64,000 bases of DNA, taken from NCBI RefSeq assembly GCF_002733955.1, contig NZ_NVXQ01000003.1, positions 302,750 through 366,749 on the forward strand, given 5' to 3'. Of this stretch, positions 37,283-48,122 are shown one piece after another. This DNA is from Hoeflea sp. (GTDB lineage: Bacteria; Pseudomonadota; Alphaproteobacteria; Rhizobiales; Rhizobiaceae). The notes below the pieces were generated by a model. The model did not search any database, had not been told where the DNA came from, and saw only the letters and a list, made by a program, of their open reading frames with translations. Within the stretch, counting starts at the first letter, position 1; each line of letters starts with the position of its first letter. The position numbers and the translations under genes are program-made.

Positions 37283-38221
37283 ATGAAACTGACGTCTTTG
37301 ACTGCGGTGCTTACGCTGCTCGCCTCCCCGGTTCTGGCGCAGGACCAGATGACGCTGATGCTGGACTGGTTCGTCAATCCCGATCACGGGCCGATCATCA
37401 TTGCCGAGGAAAAAGGCTACTTCAAAGACGCCGGGCTCGAGGTCGAGATCATCGCGCCCGCCAACCCGTCCGATCCGCCGAAGATGGTGGCCGCAGGACA
37501 GGCTGATCTGGCGATCTCCTACCAGCCGCAACTGCATCTGCAGATCCACGAGGGCCTGCCACTCAAACGTGTCGGCACGCTGGTGGCGACGCCACTCAAC
37601 TGCCTGCTGGTGCTGGAAGACGGCCCGGTGAAATCCCCCGCTGACCTGGCCGGGCGCAAGGTCGGCTTCTCTGTCGGCGGCGTCGAGGAAGCCGTGCTCG
37701 GTGCCGTGCTGAAGACCCACGGGCTGACGCTCGAGGATATCGAGCTCATCAATGTCAACTGGTCGCTGTCGCCGTCGCTGATGTCCGGCCAGGTCGACGC
37801 GGTGATTGGCGCGTTCCGCAATTTCGAACTCAACCAGATGGATATCGAAGGCGTCAAAGGCCGCTGCTTCTATGTCGAGGAAGAAGGCCTGCCGACCTAT
37901 GACGAGCTGATCTATGTCGCCAACCCGGCGCGCATGGACCGCGAGATGGTTGCCCGTTTCCTGGCCGCGACCGAGAAGGCCACCCAGTATATCGTCAACC
38001 ACCCTGAAGAGAGCTGGGAGCTTTTCGCCGCCAGCTCGGAAGAGCTCAATGACGAGCTCAACAAGCGCGCGTGGTTCGACACGCTGCCGCGCTTTGCGCT
38101 GCGGCCGACGGCGATGGATGCCGGGCGCTACGCGACATTCGAGGCCTTCCTGCACGAAGCGGGCCTGATCCCCGGCATCAACGACGTTTCCGCCATCACC
38201 ATCGACGTGACCGCCCCATGA
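37283..38221 (+). CDS. thiY: HMP-precursor ABC transporter substrate-binding protein
   Basis: 312 residues from an ATG after thiD; the longer open frame would start inside thiD. It has a Sec signal (MKLTSLTAVLTLLASPVLA) and the NMT1/THI5-like core (LDWFVNPDHGPIIIAEEKGYF). ThiY binds formylaminopyrimidine (FAMP), a thiamine breakdown product, in the periplasm and hands it to ThiXZ. Placement between thiD and tenA under a TPP riboswitch supports this over an alkanesulfonate role. Confidence 0.9.
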   Translation: MKLTSLTAVLTLLASPVLAQDQMTLMLDWFVNPDHGPIIIAEEKGYFKDAGLEVEIIAPANPSDPPKMVAAGQADLAISYQPQLHLQIHEGLPLKRVGTLVATPLNCLLVLEDGPVKSPADLAGRKVGFSVGGVEEAVLGAVLKTHGLTLEDIELINVNWSLSPSLMSGQVDAVIGAFRNFELNQMDIEGVKGRCFYVEEEGLPTYDELIYVANPARMDREMVARFLAATEKATQYIVNHPEESWELFAASSEELNDELNKRAWFDTLPRFALRPTAMDAGRYATFEAFLHEAGLIPGINDVSAITIDVTAP

Positions 38222-38904
38222 GCACGCCGGACTATGGCCGCGTTTTTGCCGCGCTGCGTGACGGGTGCCCGGAGCAATGGCAGGCCTATACAAGCCACGC
38301 CTTTGTCGAGGGTCTGGGGGACGGTTCGCTGCCAGCCGCATCGTTCCAGCATTACCTGATCCAGGACTATGTCTTTCTGGTGCATTTTTCCCGGGCCTGG
38401 TCGCTGGGTGTGATCAAGGCGGAAACGCGCGAGGAAATGCAGGTTTGTGCTGCGACCGTGAATGCGCTGATCAATCACGAGATGGCGCTGCATGTGAAAA
38501 CCTGCGCCGCCGCTGGCATCGACGAAGCTGCCCTGTTTAACGCCAGGGAGGAGGTCGCCAATCTCGCCTATACCCGCTACGTCATGGACGCAGGCCTGCA
38601 GGGCGATTTTCTCGACCTGATCGCAGCGCTTGCGCCCTGCTGTTTCGGCTATGGCGAAATCGGTCACCGGCTTGCCGGAGCGGCGGCTCCAGACACGCCC
38701 TATGCCGAGTGGATCGCGACCTATGCCGGCGCAGATTACCAGGATGTGATGAAATCGGTCGGAGAGATGTTCGATGCCGCGGTGATCCGCAGGCTCGGGG
38801 CTGATTTCCGGGCCAGCCCGCGCTGGGAGAAGCTGCAGGCCCGCTTCACCACGGCGACGGAGCTGGAAGTGGGCTTCTGGGACATGGGGCTTAACGGCGC
38901 GTGA
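38218..38904 (+). CDS. tenA: TenA-family aminopyrimidine hydrolase (thiaminase II)
   Basis: 228 residues from the ATG that overlaps the thiY stop; an upstream frame from 38071 is a shadow of thiY. TenA hydrolyses aminomethyl-HMP from degraded thiamine to HMP. The nucleophile is C141 in ALAPCCFGYGEIG, matching the PC-x3-Y signature. The FQHYLIQDYVFLVHFSRAW stretch is also typical. It links FAMP import (ThiXYZ) to ThiD. Confidence 0.92.
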   Translation: MSTPDYGRVFAALRDGCPEQWQAYTSHAFVEGLGDGSLPAASFQHYLIQDYVFLVHFSRAWSLGVIKAETREEMQVCAATVNALINHEMALHVKTCAAAGIDEAALFNAREEVANLAYTRYVMDAGLQGDFLDLIAALAPCCFGYGEIGHRLAGAAAPDTPYAEWIATYAGADYQDVMKSVGEMFDAAVIRRLGADFRASPRWEKLQARFTTATELEVGFWDMGLNGA

Positions 38905-39626
38905 GCATTGCCACCTCGATCACCGTCCAGGGCAGCTACCGGATTGCCGACAAGGCGCTGTTCGACGGCGTATCGCTGACCATTCCGGCGGGACAATGGA
39001 GCTGTCTTCTGGGCCGGTCCGGCGTCGGCAAATCGACGATACTGCGGCTGATCCTCGGGCTTGAAACCGCGGGGCAGTTCGAGGGGGCGATTGCGGCCGG
39101 GGACGGCAAGCCGATCAGGGGCCGGGCAAGTTACATGGCGCAATCGGACCTGCTGCTGCCCTGGCTCAGCCTGCGCGAGAACGTCGTGCTTGGCGCGCGT
39201 CTGAGGGGCGAACGACCGGATCTCGACAGAGCCGATGCGATGATCGCGCAGGTCGGGCTGACCGGCGATCATGCCAAGAAGCCCGGCGCGCTGTCGGGCG
39301 GCATGCGGCAACGCGCAGCGCTGGCCCGCACGCTGATGGAGGATTGCCCGATCGTGCTGCTGGACGAGCCGTTTTCAGCGCTGGATGCCGGCACCCGCGC
39401 CGACATGCAGGATCTGGCGGCACGGGTGCTGAAAGGCAGAACCGTGCTTTTGGTAACCCACGATCCCGCCGAAGCCTGCCGTCTCGGGCATCATGTCAAC
39501 GTGCTGTCGGAAACGGGTATCGCGCCCTGGCCCGTGCCCGGTTCGGCGCCGGTCCGCCGGGTCGATGATCCCGGGCTGCTTCACGCCCAGGCGGCATTGC
39601 TGTCGCATTTGCGGGGGGCGGCATGA
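38901..39626 (+). CDS. thiZ: HMP-precursor ABC transporter ATPase
   Basis: 241 residues from a GTG overlapping the tenA TGA. Walker A is LGRSGVGKST, the signature LSGGMRQRAALARTL and Walker B IVLLDEPFSALDAG. It belongs to the nitrate/taurine-type ATPase group, as ThiZ does. It energises ThiX for the ThiY substrate. Confidence 0.9.
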   Translation: MSIATSITVQGSYRIADKALFDGVSLTIPAGQWSCLLGRSGVGKSTILRLILGLETAGQFEGAIAAGDGKPIRGRASYMAQSDLLLPWLSLRENVVLGARLRGERPDLDRADAMIAQVGLTGDHAKKPGALSGGMRQRAALARTLMEDCPIVLLDEPFSALDAGTRADMQDLAARVLKGRTVLLVTHDPAEACRLGHHVNVLSETGIAPWPVPGSAPVRRVDDPGLLHAQAALLSHLRGAA

Positions 39627-40366
39627 ACCGCGTCTGGTATCCGCTCTGTGCGGGTCTGCTCGGCCTCGGACTGTGGCAGGCGGTGGTGTGGATCACCGGC
39701 GCGCCGCATTTCATCCTGCCCGATCCGTGGCGGGTGGCAAAGGTGGGCTATGAGAACCGTGCGCTGATCGCCGAGCACACGCTGGTGACCGCGACCGAAG
39801 TCGTGATCGGGCTAGTGATCGGGTCGGTGCTGGGTGCGCTGACGGCGATCCAGCTCGCCGCCTCACCCCGGCTGGCCCGGCTGACACTGCCGATGCTGGT
39901 GTTCACCCAGGCGGTGCCGGTGTTTGCGCTGGCGCCGATCCTGACCGTGTGGCTGGGCTACGGCATGGCGTCAAAGATCGCGATGGCGGTCTTGATCATC
40001 TATTTCCCGGTGACCTCGGCGTTTCATGACGGGCTCACCCGGGTCTCGCCGGCGCTGCTGGACCTGGCTGAAACGATGGGGGCGAGCCCGTCCCGGGTCA
40101 TGCGGCGGATCCGGATCCCGCATGCGCTGCCGTCGCTTGCCTCCGGGCTGAAGCTTGCCGCTGTCTACGCTCCGATCGGCGCGGTGATCGGCGAATGGGT
40201 CGGGTCCTCGAAAGGGCTCGGCTACCTGATGCTGCTCGCCAATGGCAGGGCCAAGGTCGACCTGATGTTTGCCAGCCTGATTGCGCTGGCGGTTCTGACC
40301 GTGGCGCTGCACAAGGCAGTTTCCCTGCTTGCGCAGCGTCTCAACGAGATCTCGCGGATCGAGTGA
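39623..40366 (+). CDS. thiX: HMP-precursor ABC transporter permease
   Basis: 247 residues, polytopic, with the inner-membrane motif EWVGSSKGLGYLMLLANG of binding-protein-dependent permeases. Overlaps thiZ by four bases and ends the seven-gene operon. About six helices are visible. With ThiY and ThiZ it imports FAMP or a related pyrimidine. Confidence 0.9.
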   Translation: MNRVWYPLCAGLLGLGLWQAVVWITGAPHFILPDPWRVAKVGYENRALIAEHTLVTATEVVIGLVIGSVLGALTAIQLAASPRLARLTLPMLVFTQAVPVFALAPILTVWLGYGMASKIAMAVLIIYFPVTSAFHDGLTRVSPALLDLAETMGASPSRVMRRIRIPHALPSLASGLKLAAVYAPIGAVIGEWVGSSKGLGYLMLLANGRAKVDLMFASLIALAVLTVALHKAVSLLAQRLNEISRIE

Positions 40367-40393
40367 TCTTCCGAGCCGCCCTGCCCGCGCCGG

Positions 40394-42346
<1,953 letters not shown>

Positions 42347-42529
42347 ATCCTGCTCCTGCCTTCTGATAGGATGCGGTAGTAGCATTGGCTGCATTTGTTG
42401 CAAACAGAACATTGCAGCGCAGCATGACATTGCCGTCCACAACTGCGGCTCTCCAATTGCATTCGGCTTCACCAAGCTTTAACCAAGGCAAGCGGCCACC
42501 GTGTGGGGCAGTGACTGGGGAGTATCGGA

Positions 42530-44404
42530 TTGGGTTTCATCATCGCACAGTGGTCCTTGCGACGTGCGGCGATTTCGGGCGCGCTGTTCGTGCTCGTCAC
42601 CGTGCTGGCCGTGTTCGCAAGCCTGCCGCTGGCGGTCTCCAGCGGGGTCGTGCGCGACCGGCTGGAACGCGATATCGGCGCCTGGGCGGGTCATCCGGTG
42701 TCGCTGGGGGATGCGCCGTCGATCGACTACTGGCCGACGCCGACCATCCAGCTCGACAATGTCGTCATCCGGCCCTCGACCTTTGCCGGCGGTGATCCGA
42801 TCATGCGGGCCGACAGCATTGTCGCCAATTTCAACCTGTTCTCGGCGGTTCTCGGCGCGCCGAGCTTCTCCGAATTCCGGCTGATCCGGCCGACCTTCAA
42901 TCTCGAGCTCTATCCCGACGCCACGTCGAACTGGAGCTCGTCCTCCGGCGAGCTGGCGCAAGGCGTTGCTGCTGCGGTTGAGCGGGATCTGGCCGCGCAG
43001 GCCGGCGAAACACCTCCGGCGTCGGCGGTCATTCCCGACTCCGCGGCTCTGGGCGCAGTGACCATCGAGGATGGAACCGTCAGGTGGATCCGGGATCCGG
43101 GCGCCGAAGCGGAAAAGCTGACAGCGATCAACGGCACGCTGGCCTGGACCGCACCGTCCGCAGTGGCCCGCGCCAACATCACGGCGATCTTTCGCGGCGA
43201 GCAGGTGACATTTGCGGGATCGACCTCCGCGCCGCTGTTGCTCTTGGGCCGCAGGACCGCGCCGGTGGAGATCAAGATCAGCTCCGTGCCGCTCAATATC
43301 GATTTCAGCGGATCTGCAAGCCTTGGGCCCGACCTGTTTCTTTCAGGTGCGCTCAAGCTTGCAAGCGTCTCGGTGCGGCGGGCGCTGGAATGGTCAGGCA
43401 CCGACATCAAGCCGGGCGAAGCCCTGGGTGCGCTGGATCTGTCGGCAAAGATCACCGCCGAGCAGACCAAGGCCAAGCTCGATGACCTGATCATCATGGT
43501 CGACAAGAACCGCGGCATCGGAGTGCTCGACCTGGCCTTGCGCACCGATGAGCCCCCCCTGATCACCGGCACACTGGCCTTCAGCTCGCTGGACATCGCC
43601 TCGTTCCTGCAAGCCTTCACGCCATTGCCCAAGGTTGGCGGAGACATTGCCTCGACCATCGACACGCGGTTCCTGCGCGAACTCGGGCTGGATCTGAGAC
43701 TGTCGGCGCAATCGGCGAGTTTCGGCCCTGTGGCGCTTTCCAATCTGGCCGCAGCCGCGCGCGTGGAACAGGGCCGGGCCAATTTCGATGTCGGCGACGC
43801 CACCGCCTATGGCGGCAGCCTGATCGGACGCATCGCCTTGTCCGAGCAGGGGGTCGATGGCGGCGTCAAGGTTCAGATGTCGGCACGCAAGATGAATTTC
43901 GGCGGGTTGTTCGATGCCATCGGCCTGACCGGGCCATTGCCGCGCGGCACAGGCTCGCTCGACATCGAAGTCACCTCTCCCTATCCGACCTGGGCGACAG
44001 CCCTGTCGGATCTGACCGGCAAGATCGACCTCGCCGTCGAGACCGGCATTGTTCCGGGTCTCAACATTGCCAAGTTCCGCGAACTCGCGAAGGCCGAACG
44101 GTTCTTCGATCTCGACCAGTTGGGCGAAGGCACCGGGTTCTCGTTCAACTCCGCCCGGTTCAAGGCCACCATCGCCGAGGGCGAAGCCAACCTGACCACG
44201 GCCGAACTGATCGGGCCCGAGACCATGATCGCTCTGTCGGGCGTCATCCCCTATTCGCGCTCGAGCCTGGCGATCGCAGGCGTGCTTAGCCCGGCACCCG
44301 CTGCCGACGGCACGGCCGCACCGGAAGACCCGGCCAGGATTCCGTTGCGGTTTTTCATCGGCGGGTCCTGGCCGCAACCGGTGATTTCTCCGGTCACGCC
44401 CTGA
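42530..44404 (+). CDS. AsmA family protein
   Basis: 624 residues. The best start is a TTG (preceded by CTGGGGAG), giving an N-terminus with one membrane helix (AAISGALFVLVTVLAVFASLPLAV) followed by a long beta-rich periplasmic domain. The C-terminal part (TGKIDLAVETGIVPGLNI) is AsmA-like. AsmA proteins bridge the envelope and are implicated in phospholipid or outer-membrane transport. No neighbour defines its partner. Confidence 0.78.
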   Translation: MGFIIAQWSLRRAAISGALFVLVTVLAVFASLPLAVSSGVVRDRLERDIGAWAGHPVSLGDAPSIDYWPTPTIQLDNVVIRPSTFAGGDPIMRADSIVANFNLFSAVLGAPSFSEFRLIRPTFNLELYPDATSNWSSSSGELAQGVAAAVERDLAAQAGETPPASAVIPDSAALGAVTIEDGTVRWIRDPGAEAEKLTAINGTLAWTAPSAVARANITAIFRGEQVTFAGSTSAPLLLLGRRTAPVEIKISSVPLNIDFSGSASLGPDLFLSGALKLASVSVRRALEWSGTDIKPGEALGALDLSAKITAEQTKAKLDDLIIMVDKNRGIGVLDLALRTDEPPLITGTLAFSSLDIASFLQAFTPLPKVGGDIASTIDTRFLRELGLDLRLSAQSASFGPVALSNLAAAARVEQGRANFDVGDATAYGGSLIGRIALSEQGVDGGVKVQMSARKMNFGGLFDAIGLTGPLPRGTGSLDIEVTSPYPTWATALSDLTGKIDLAVETGIVPGLNIAKFRELAKAERFFDLDQLGEGTGFSFNSARFKATIAEGEANLTTAELIGPETMIALSGVIPYSRSSLAIAGVLSPAPAADGTAAPEDPARIPLRFFIGGSWPQPVISPVTP

Positions 44405-44504
44405 AGATCAGGGCAAGACCGGCAACGCTTGCGAAATCGGGCATATTTGGCGACAATCACCCGCCAATGATGCTTCGGAACCCCGCGGCTCTTGTCGGAA
44501 TGAA

Positions 44505-44765
44505 ATGGAGAACGGCCAGATCATGCTGCGGTTGCTTTCGGCCCTTGTCAAAATCGGACTGGCTTCACTGGTCACCGGCGCGGCGTTGTCGGCGCTCAAC
44601 CTGTCGGCAGCGGAATTGCTGGCCGAGATCGGGCTGACGCCAGACCGGGTGTTCGGGCTGTTGCAGGAAGGCGCTGCCTGGGCGATCCCCAACATCGTGC
44701 TCGGCTCGATGGTGATCGTGCCGATCTGGTTTGTCACCTATCTGTTGCGGCCGCCGCGGAACTGA
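44505..44765 (+). CDS. Small integral membrane protein (DUF6460-like)
   Basis: 86 residues with two hydrophobic helices (VKIGLASLVTGAALSAL and IPNIVLGSMVIVPIWFVTYLL). It resembles a family of small Rhizobiales membrane proteins of unknown role that have the same helix-linker-helix plan. A second ATG at 44523 has a GGAG 12 bp upstream and may be the true start. It follows the AsmA gene after 100 bp, on the same strand. Confidence 0.7.
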   Translation: MENGQIMLRLLSALVKIGLASLVTGAALSALNLSAAELLAEIGLTPDRVFGLLQEGAAWAIPNIVLGSMVIVPIWFVTYLLRPPRN

Positions 44766-44801
44766 GATCCGGCCTGACGCCGCACGATCCACCCGCATAG
44801 C

Positions 44802-45623
44802 TCAATGATTGCCGAGCGCTGCCTGTTCGTCGCGCAAACGGCGGACCTCGCGGCTCTTGTTGAGCAGCGAGGTGATGATCACGCCGATGGCCACCGCGCC
44901 GATGAGCAGCGTGCAGACGGCGTTGATCTCCGGCGTCACGCCCAGCCGCACCTGTGAGTAGATCTTCATCGGCAGCGTGGTGGCGCCGGGGCCCGAAGTG
45001 AAGCTGGCGATCACCAGATCATCGAGCGACAGGGTGAAGGCGAGCATCCAGCCGGCAATCACCGCCGGCAGGATCACCGGCAGGGTGATCTGGGTAAAGG
45101 TGGTCACCGGACCGGCGCCGAGATCCATCGCCGCCTCTTCGAGCGAACGGTCGAAGCTCATCAGCCGCGACTGCACGACGACGGCGACGAAGCACATCGA
45201 GAAGGTGATGTGGGCGAGCGTCACGGTCCAGAAGCCTCGGCCAAAATCCACCGCGACAAACAAGAGCAGCAACGACAGGCCGGTGATGACTTCAGGCATC
45301 ACCAGCGGCGCAAACACCATGCCGGAAAACAGGATGCGGCCGTTGAACCGGGTGTAACGGGTGAGCGCCAGGGCTGCGAGCGTGCCGAGCACGGTGGCGA
45401 ATGTGGCCGAGACCACGCCGACCCTGAGTGTCACCCAGGCGGCATCGATCAGGCCTTGGTTGTTGAACAGTTCGCGATACCACTTGGTGGAAAACCCGGC
45501 CCAGACCGTGACCAGCCGGGACTCGTTGAAGGAGTAGATCACCAGGAGCACGATCGGCAGGTAGAGGAATGCAAAGCCGAAGACGACCGAGGCGATGTTG
45601 AAGCGGGTCCAGCTGGTGTTCAT
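44802..45623 (-). CDS. potI: Putrescine-type ABC transporter permease
   Basis: 273 residues from an ATG that overlaps the stop of potH; the longer frame begins inside potH. Six helices and the EAA loop AAMDLGAGPVTTFTQITLPVI identify a spermidine/putrescine-type permease. It is last in potF-potG-membrane protein-potH-potI. Which polyamine is imported is inferred from the whole set. Confidence 0.88.
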   Translation of the reverse strand: MNTSWTRFNIASVVFGFAFLYLPIVLLVIYSFNESRLVTVWAGFSTKWYRELFNNQGLIDAAWVTLRVGVVSATFATVLGTLAALALTRYTRFNGRILFSGMVFAPLVMPEVITGLSLLLLFVAVDFGRGFWTVTLAHITFSMCFVAVVVQSRLMSFDRSLEEAAMDLGAGPVTTFTQITLPVILPAVIAGWMLAFTLSLDDLVIASFTSGPGATTLPMKIYSQVRLGVTPEINAVCTLLIGAVAIGVIITSLLNKSREVRRLRDEQAALGNH

Positions 45624-46531
45624 CGGCCGCTCTCCTGGGATTTGGCCTGCGCCTGCTGAAAGAACATGATCGGGATCACCAGGATCAGCAGCAAGAGCAC
45701 CGCCACTGCCGAGGACACCGGCCAATCACGGTTGTTGAAGAACTCGCTCCACAGGGTCTTGCCGATCATCAGCGTGCGCGAGCCGCCGAGGAGATCGGGA
45801 ATGACGAATTCGCCGACGGCCGGGATGAAGACCAGCAGGCAGCCGGCGATGATGCCGGGGATGGCGAGTGGAAAGGTGATCTTCCAGAAGGCGGTGATCG
45901 GCGGGCAGCCGAGATCCTGCGCCGCCTCGATCAGGGTGTAGTCCATCTTCTCGAGCGCCGAGTAGAGCGGCAGCACCATGAAGGGCAGATAGGAATAGAC
46001 GATGCCGATATAGACCGCGGTGTCGGTGTTGAGGATGATCAGCGGCTCGTCGATCAGTCCCATCGCCATCAGCAGCTGGTTGAGCAGGCCTTCGGGCTTG
46101 AGAATGCCGATCCAGGCATAGACGCGGATCAGAAAGCTGGTCCAGAACGGCAGGATCACCAGCATCAGCAGCGTCGGGCGCAGCGCCTGTGGCGCGCGGG
46201 CCATGCCGTAGGCCAGCGGAAAGCCGATCAGCAGGGTCAGCATGGTCGAGATGAAGGCGATCTTGATCGAGGAGATATAGGCGTTGATGTAGAGCGAATC
46301 CTCGGTCAGCCAGAGATAGTTGGAAAAGCTGAATTGGCGGAAGGCGTCGATGATCCCCGAGACACCGTCGGCCAGGTCGATGGTCGGCACGTAGGGCGGC
46401 ATCGACATCACCGGTTCCGAAAACGAGATCTTGAACACGATCAGGAACGGGACCAGGAAGAAGACCAGCAGCCAGGCATAGGGCACGATGATGACCAGGC
46501 GGCGGGTGATGGCGGAAACCAGTTTCAGCAT
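45620..46531 (-). CDS. potH: Putrescine-type ABC transporter permease
   Basis: 303 residues from the second possible start; the first (46552) would overlap the upstream gene by 16 bp, whereas this ATG follows it by 5 bp. Six helices, with EAAQDLGCPPITAFWKITFPLAI as the EAA loop. Pairs with potI. The first helix is preceded by a positively charged lead (AITRRLVI). Confidence 0.88.
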   Translation of the reverse strand: MLKLVSAITRRLVIIVPYAWLLVFFLVPFLIVFKISFSEPVMSMPPYVPTIDLADGVSGIIDAFRQFSFSNYLWLTEDSLYINAYISSIKIAFISTMLTLLIGFPLAYGMARAPQALRPTLLMLVILPFWTSFLIRVYAWIGILKPEGLLNQLLMAMGLIDEPLIILNTDTAVYIGIVYSYLPFMVLPLYSALEKMDYTLIEAAQDLGCPPITAFWKITFPLAIPGIIAGCLLVFIPAVGEFVIPDLLGGSRTLMIGKTLWSEFFNNRDWPVSSAVAVLLLLILVIPIMFFQQAQAKSQESGR

Positions 46532-46536
46532 GGCGC

Positions 46537-46902
46537 TCAGACCCCCTTCCATACGGCGCGGACAACAAGCAGGGCGATCACCGCCGCAAAGGCGAAGTAG
46601 ATGGCGCTGCCGGCGAGCTCGATCATCTGCGGCGCTGCTGCCAGGGTGGCGACAAAGCTCAGTGTCGAGACCGCCACATAGCTTGCGAAATTCTGCTCCG
46701 TCACCGGGCGCGGCTTGACAAAAAGACCTTTGCTTCTGGCCCAGCTCAGCAGATAGACCGCGGTCCCGGTCTGGGCGATGTAGATCAGGGACAGCTCCGG
46801 GCGCAGCAGCAGCAAGCTTGCGGCAATTGCGGCAGTCATGCCGATGGCAGCAAGGCGGTTGACCCTGAATGCCTGTGCCGCGTTGTGGTCAATGCTGTCC
46901 AT
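46537..46902 (-). CDS. Small membrane protein inside the putrescine operon
   Basis: 121 residues from an ATG six bases after GAGGG; another ATG two codons earlier is possible. Three or four hydrophobic helices (AAIGMTAAIAASLLLL, IYIAQTGTAVYLLSW, FASYVAVSTLSFVATLAA, IYFAFAAVIALLVVRAVW) make it an integral membrane protein with no recognised domain. It sits three to ten bp after potG and 5 bp before potH. Potential accessory subunit; I do not recognise the family. Confidence 0.7.
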   Translation of the reverse strand: MDSIDHNAAQAFRVNRLAAIGMTAAIAASLLLLRPELSLIYIAQTGTAVYLLSWARSKGLFVKPRPVTEQNFASYVAVSTLSFVATLAAAPQMIELAGSAIYFAFAAVIALLVVRAVWKGV

Positions 46903-46911
46903 CACCATCCC

Positions 46912-48051
46912 TCACGCGTTCAGCACGATGCCACTGTCGGTATCGAAGCAGACCCAGATCTCCTCGTCATAGCCGATCGGGTTTTCGACCGTGCGGACGG
47001 CGTTGAGCAGCGAGGCCTTGACGACATCGCCGCTCTTGAGCTTGACGTGGAACACGGTCATGTCGCCAAGATAGCCGATATCCCAGACTTCGCCGACGGC
47101 GGCATTGATGCCGCCGTCGGGCTTCGTCCGGGAGACACGGAGTTTTTCGGGCCTGATGGCGAAGCTGGCCTTCTCGCCGGGCGCATGGGCATGGGTGGTT
47201 TCGGAGCGGATGACCATGCCGTCCCGCGTCTCGATGTCGACCAGGTTGCCGTTCGAGCCGATGACCTCGCCACGGAAGATGTTGATGTCGCCAATGAAGC
47301 TGGCAACGAATTCCGAGTTCGGCGCTTCGTAGGTTTCTGCCGGGGTTCCGATCTGGATGATCCGGCCGGCATCCATCACCGCGATGCGGTCGGCCATGGT
47401 CATGGCCTCTTCCTGGTCATGGGTCACGACGACGAAGGTGAGGCCGAGATCCTGCTGCAGGTCCATCAGCTCGAACTGGGTTTCCTCGCGCAGCTTCTTG
47501 TCGAGCGCGCCGAGCGGTTCGTCGAGCAGAAGCACCTTGGGACGCTTGGCGATCGAGCGGGCCAGGGCGACGCGCTGGCGCTGACCGCCTGAAAGCTGGT
47601 GCGGCTTGCGTTTGCCGAACTGATCGAGCTTGACCAGCTTGAGCATGTTGTTGACCCGGTCCTCGATCTCGGACTTGGCCATGCCGTCCTGCTTGAGGCC
47701 GAAAGCGATATTCTTTTCCACGCTCATATGCGGAAACAGCGCATAGGACTGGAACATCATGTTGACCGGGCGCTTGTAGGGCGGAACGCCGGCCAGGTTT
47801 TCACCATCGAGCAGGATCTGGCCTTCGGTGGCGTTCTCGAAACCGGCCAGCATGCGCAACAGCGTGGACTTGCCGCAGCCCGAACCGCCGAGCAGGGCAA
47901 AGAACTCGCGCTGGTAGATGTGCAGCGTGAGGTTTTCGACAGCAACGAAATCGCCGAATTTCTTGGTGATGTTTTCGAAGGCGATATAGGGGCGCTGGTC
48001 CGGGTCATTCCACGGCTCGAAACTGCGCCTGATGCTGCCGAGAGATTTCAT
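46912..48051 (-). CDS. potG: Putrescine-type ABC transporter ATPase
   Basis: 379 residues. Walker A is GGSGCGKST, the signature LSGGQRQRVALARS and Walker B VLLLDEPLGALDKK. The C-terminal TOBE-like region (from about 290) is as in PotG. It is the first gene after potF, following a hairpin that could reduce its expression compared with the binding protein. Confidence 0.93.
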   Translation of the reverse strand: MKSLGSIRRSFEPWNDPDQRPYIAFENITKKFGDFVAVENLTLHIYQREFFALLGGSGCGKSTLLRMLAGFENATEGQILLDGENLAGVPPYKRPVNMMFQSYALFPHMSVEKNIAFGLKQDGMAKSEIEDRVNNMLKLVKLDQFGKRKPHQLSGGQRQRVALARSIAKRPKVLLLDEPLGALDKKLREETQFELMDLQQDLGLTFVVVTHDQEEAMTMADRIAVMDAGRIIQIGTPAETYEAPNSEFVASFIGDINIFRGEVIGSNGNLVDIETRDGMVIRSETTHAHAPGEKASFAIRPEKLRVSRTKPDGGINAAVGEVWDIGYLGDMTVFHVKLKSGDVVKASLLNAVRTVENPIGYDEEIWVCFDTDSGIVLNA

Positions 48052-48085
48052 GCCCGATCGTCCCCGTGATCACTCGAAAGGAAAA

Positions 48086-48109
48086 CCCCGGCCCTTTCCA
48101 GGACCGGGG
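48086..48109 (-). terminator. Hairpin between potF and potG
   Basis: CCCCGG (48086-48091) and CCGGGG (48104-48109) pair, with further partial pairing inside. On the minus strand the arm is followed by TTTTCC (from 48085), giving a weak terminator 14 bp past the potF stop. Confidence 0.7.
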
Positions 48110-48122
48110 TGAAGTTCTGGTG

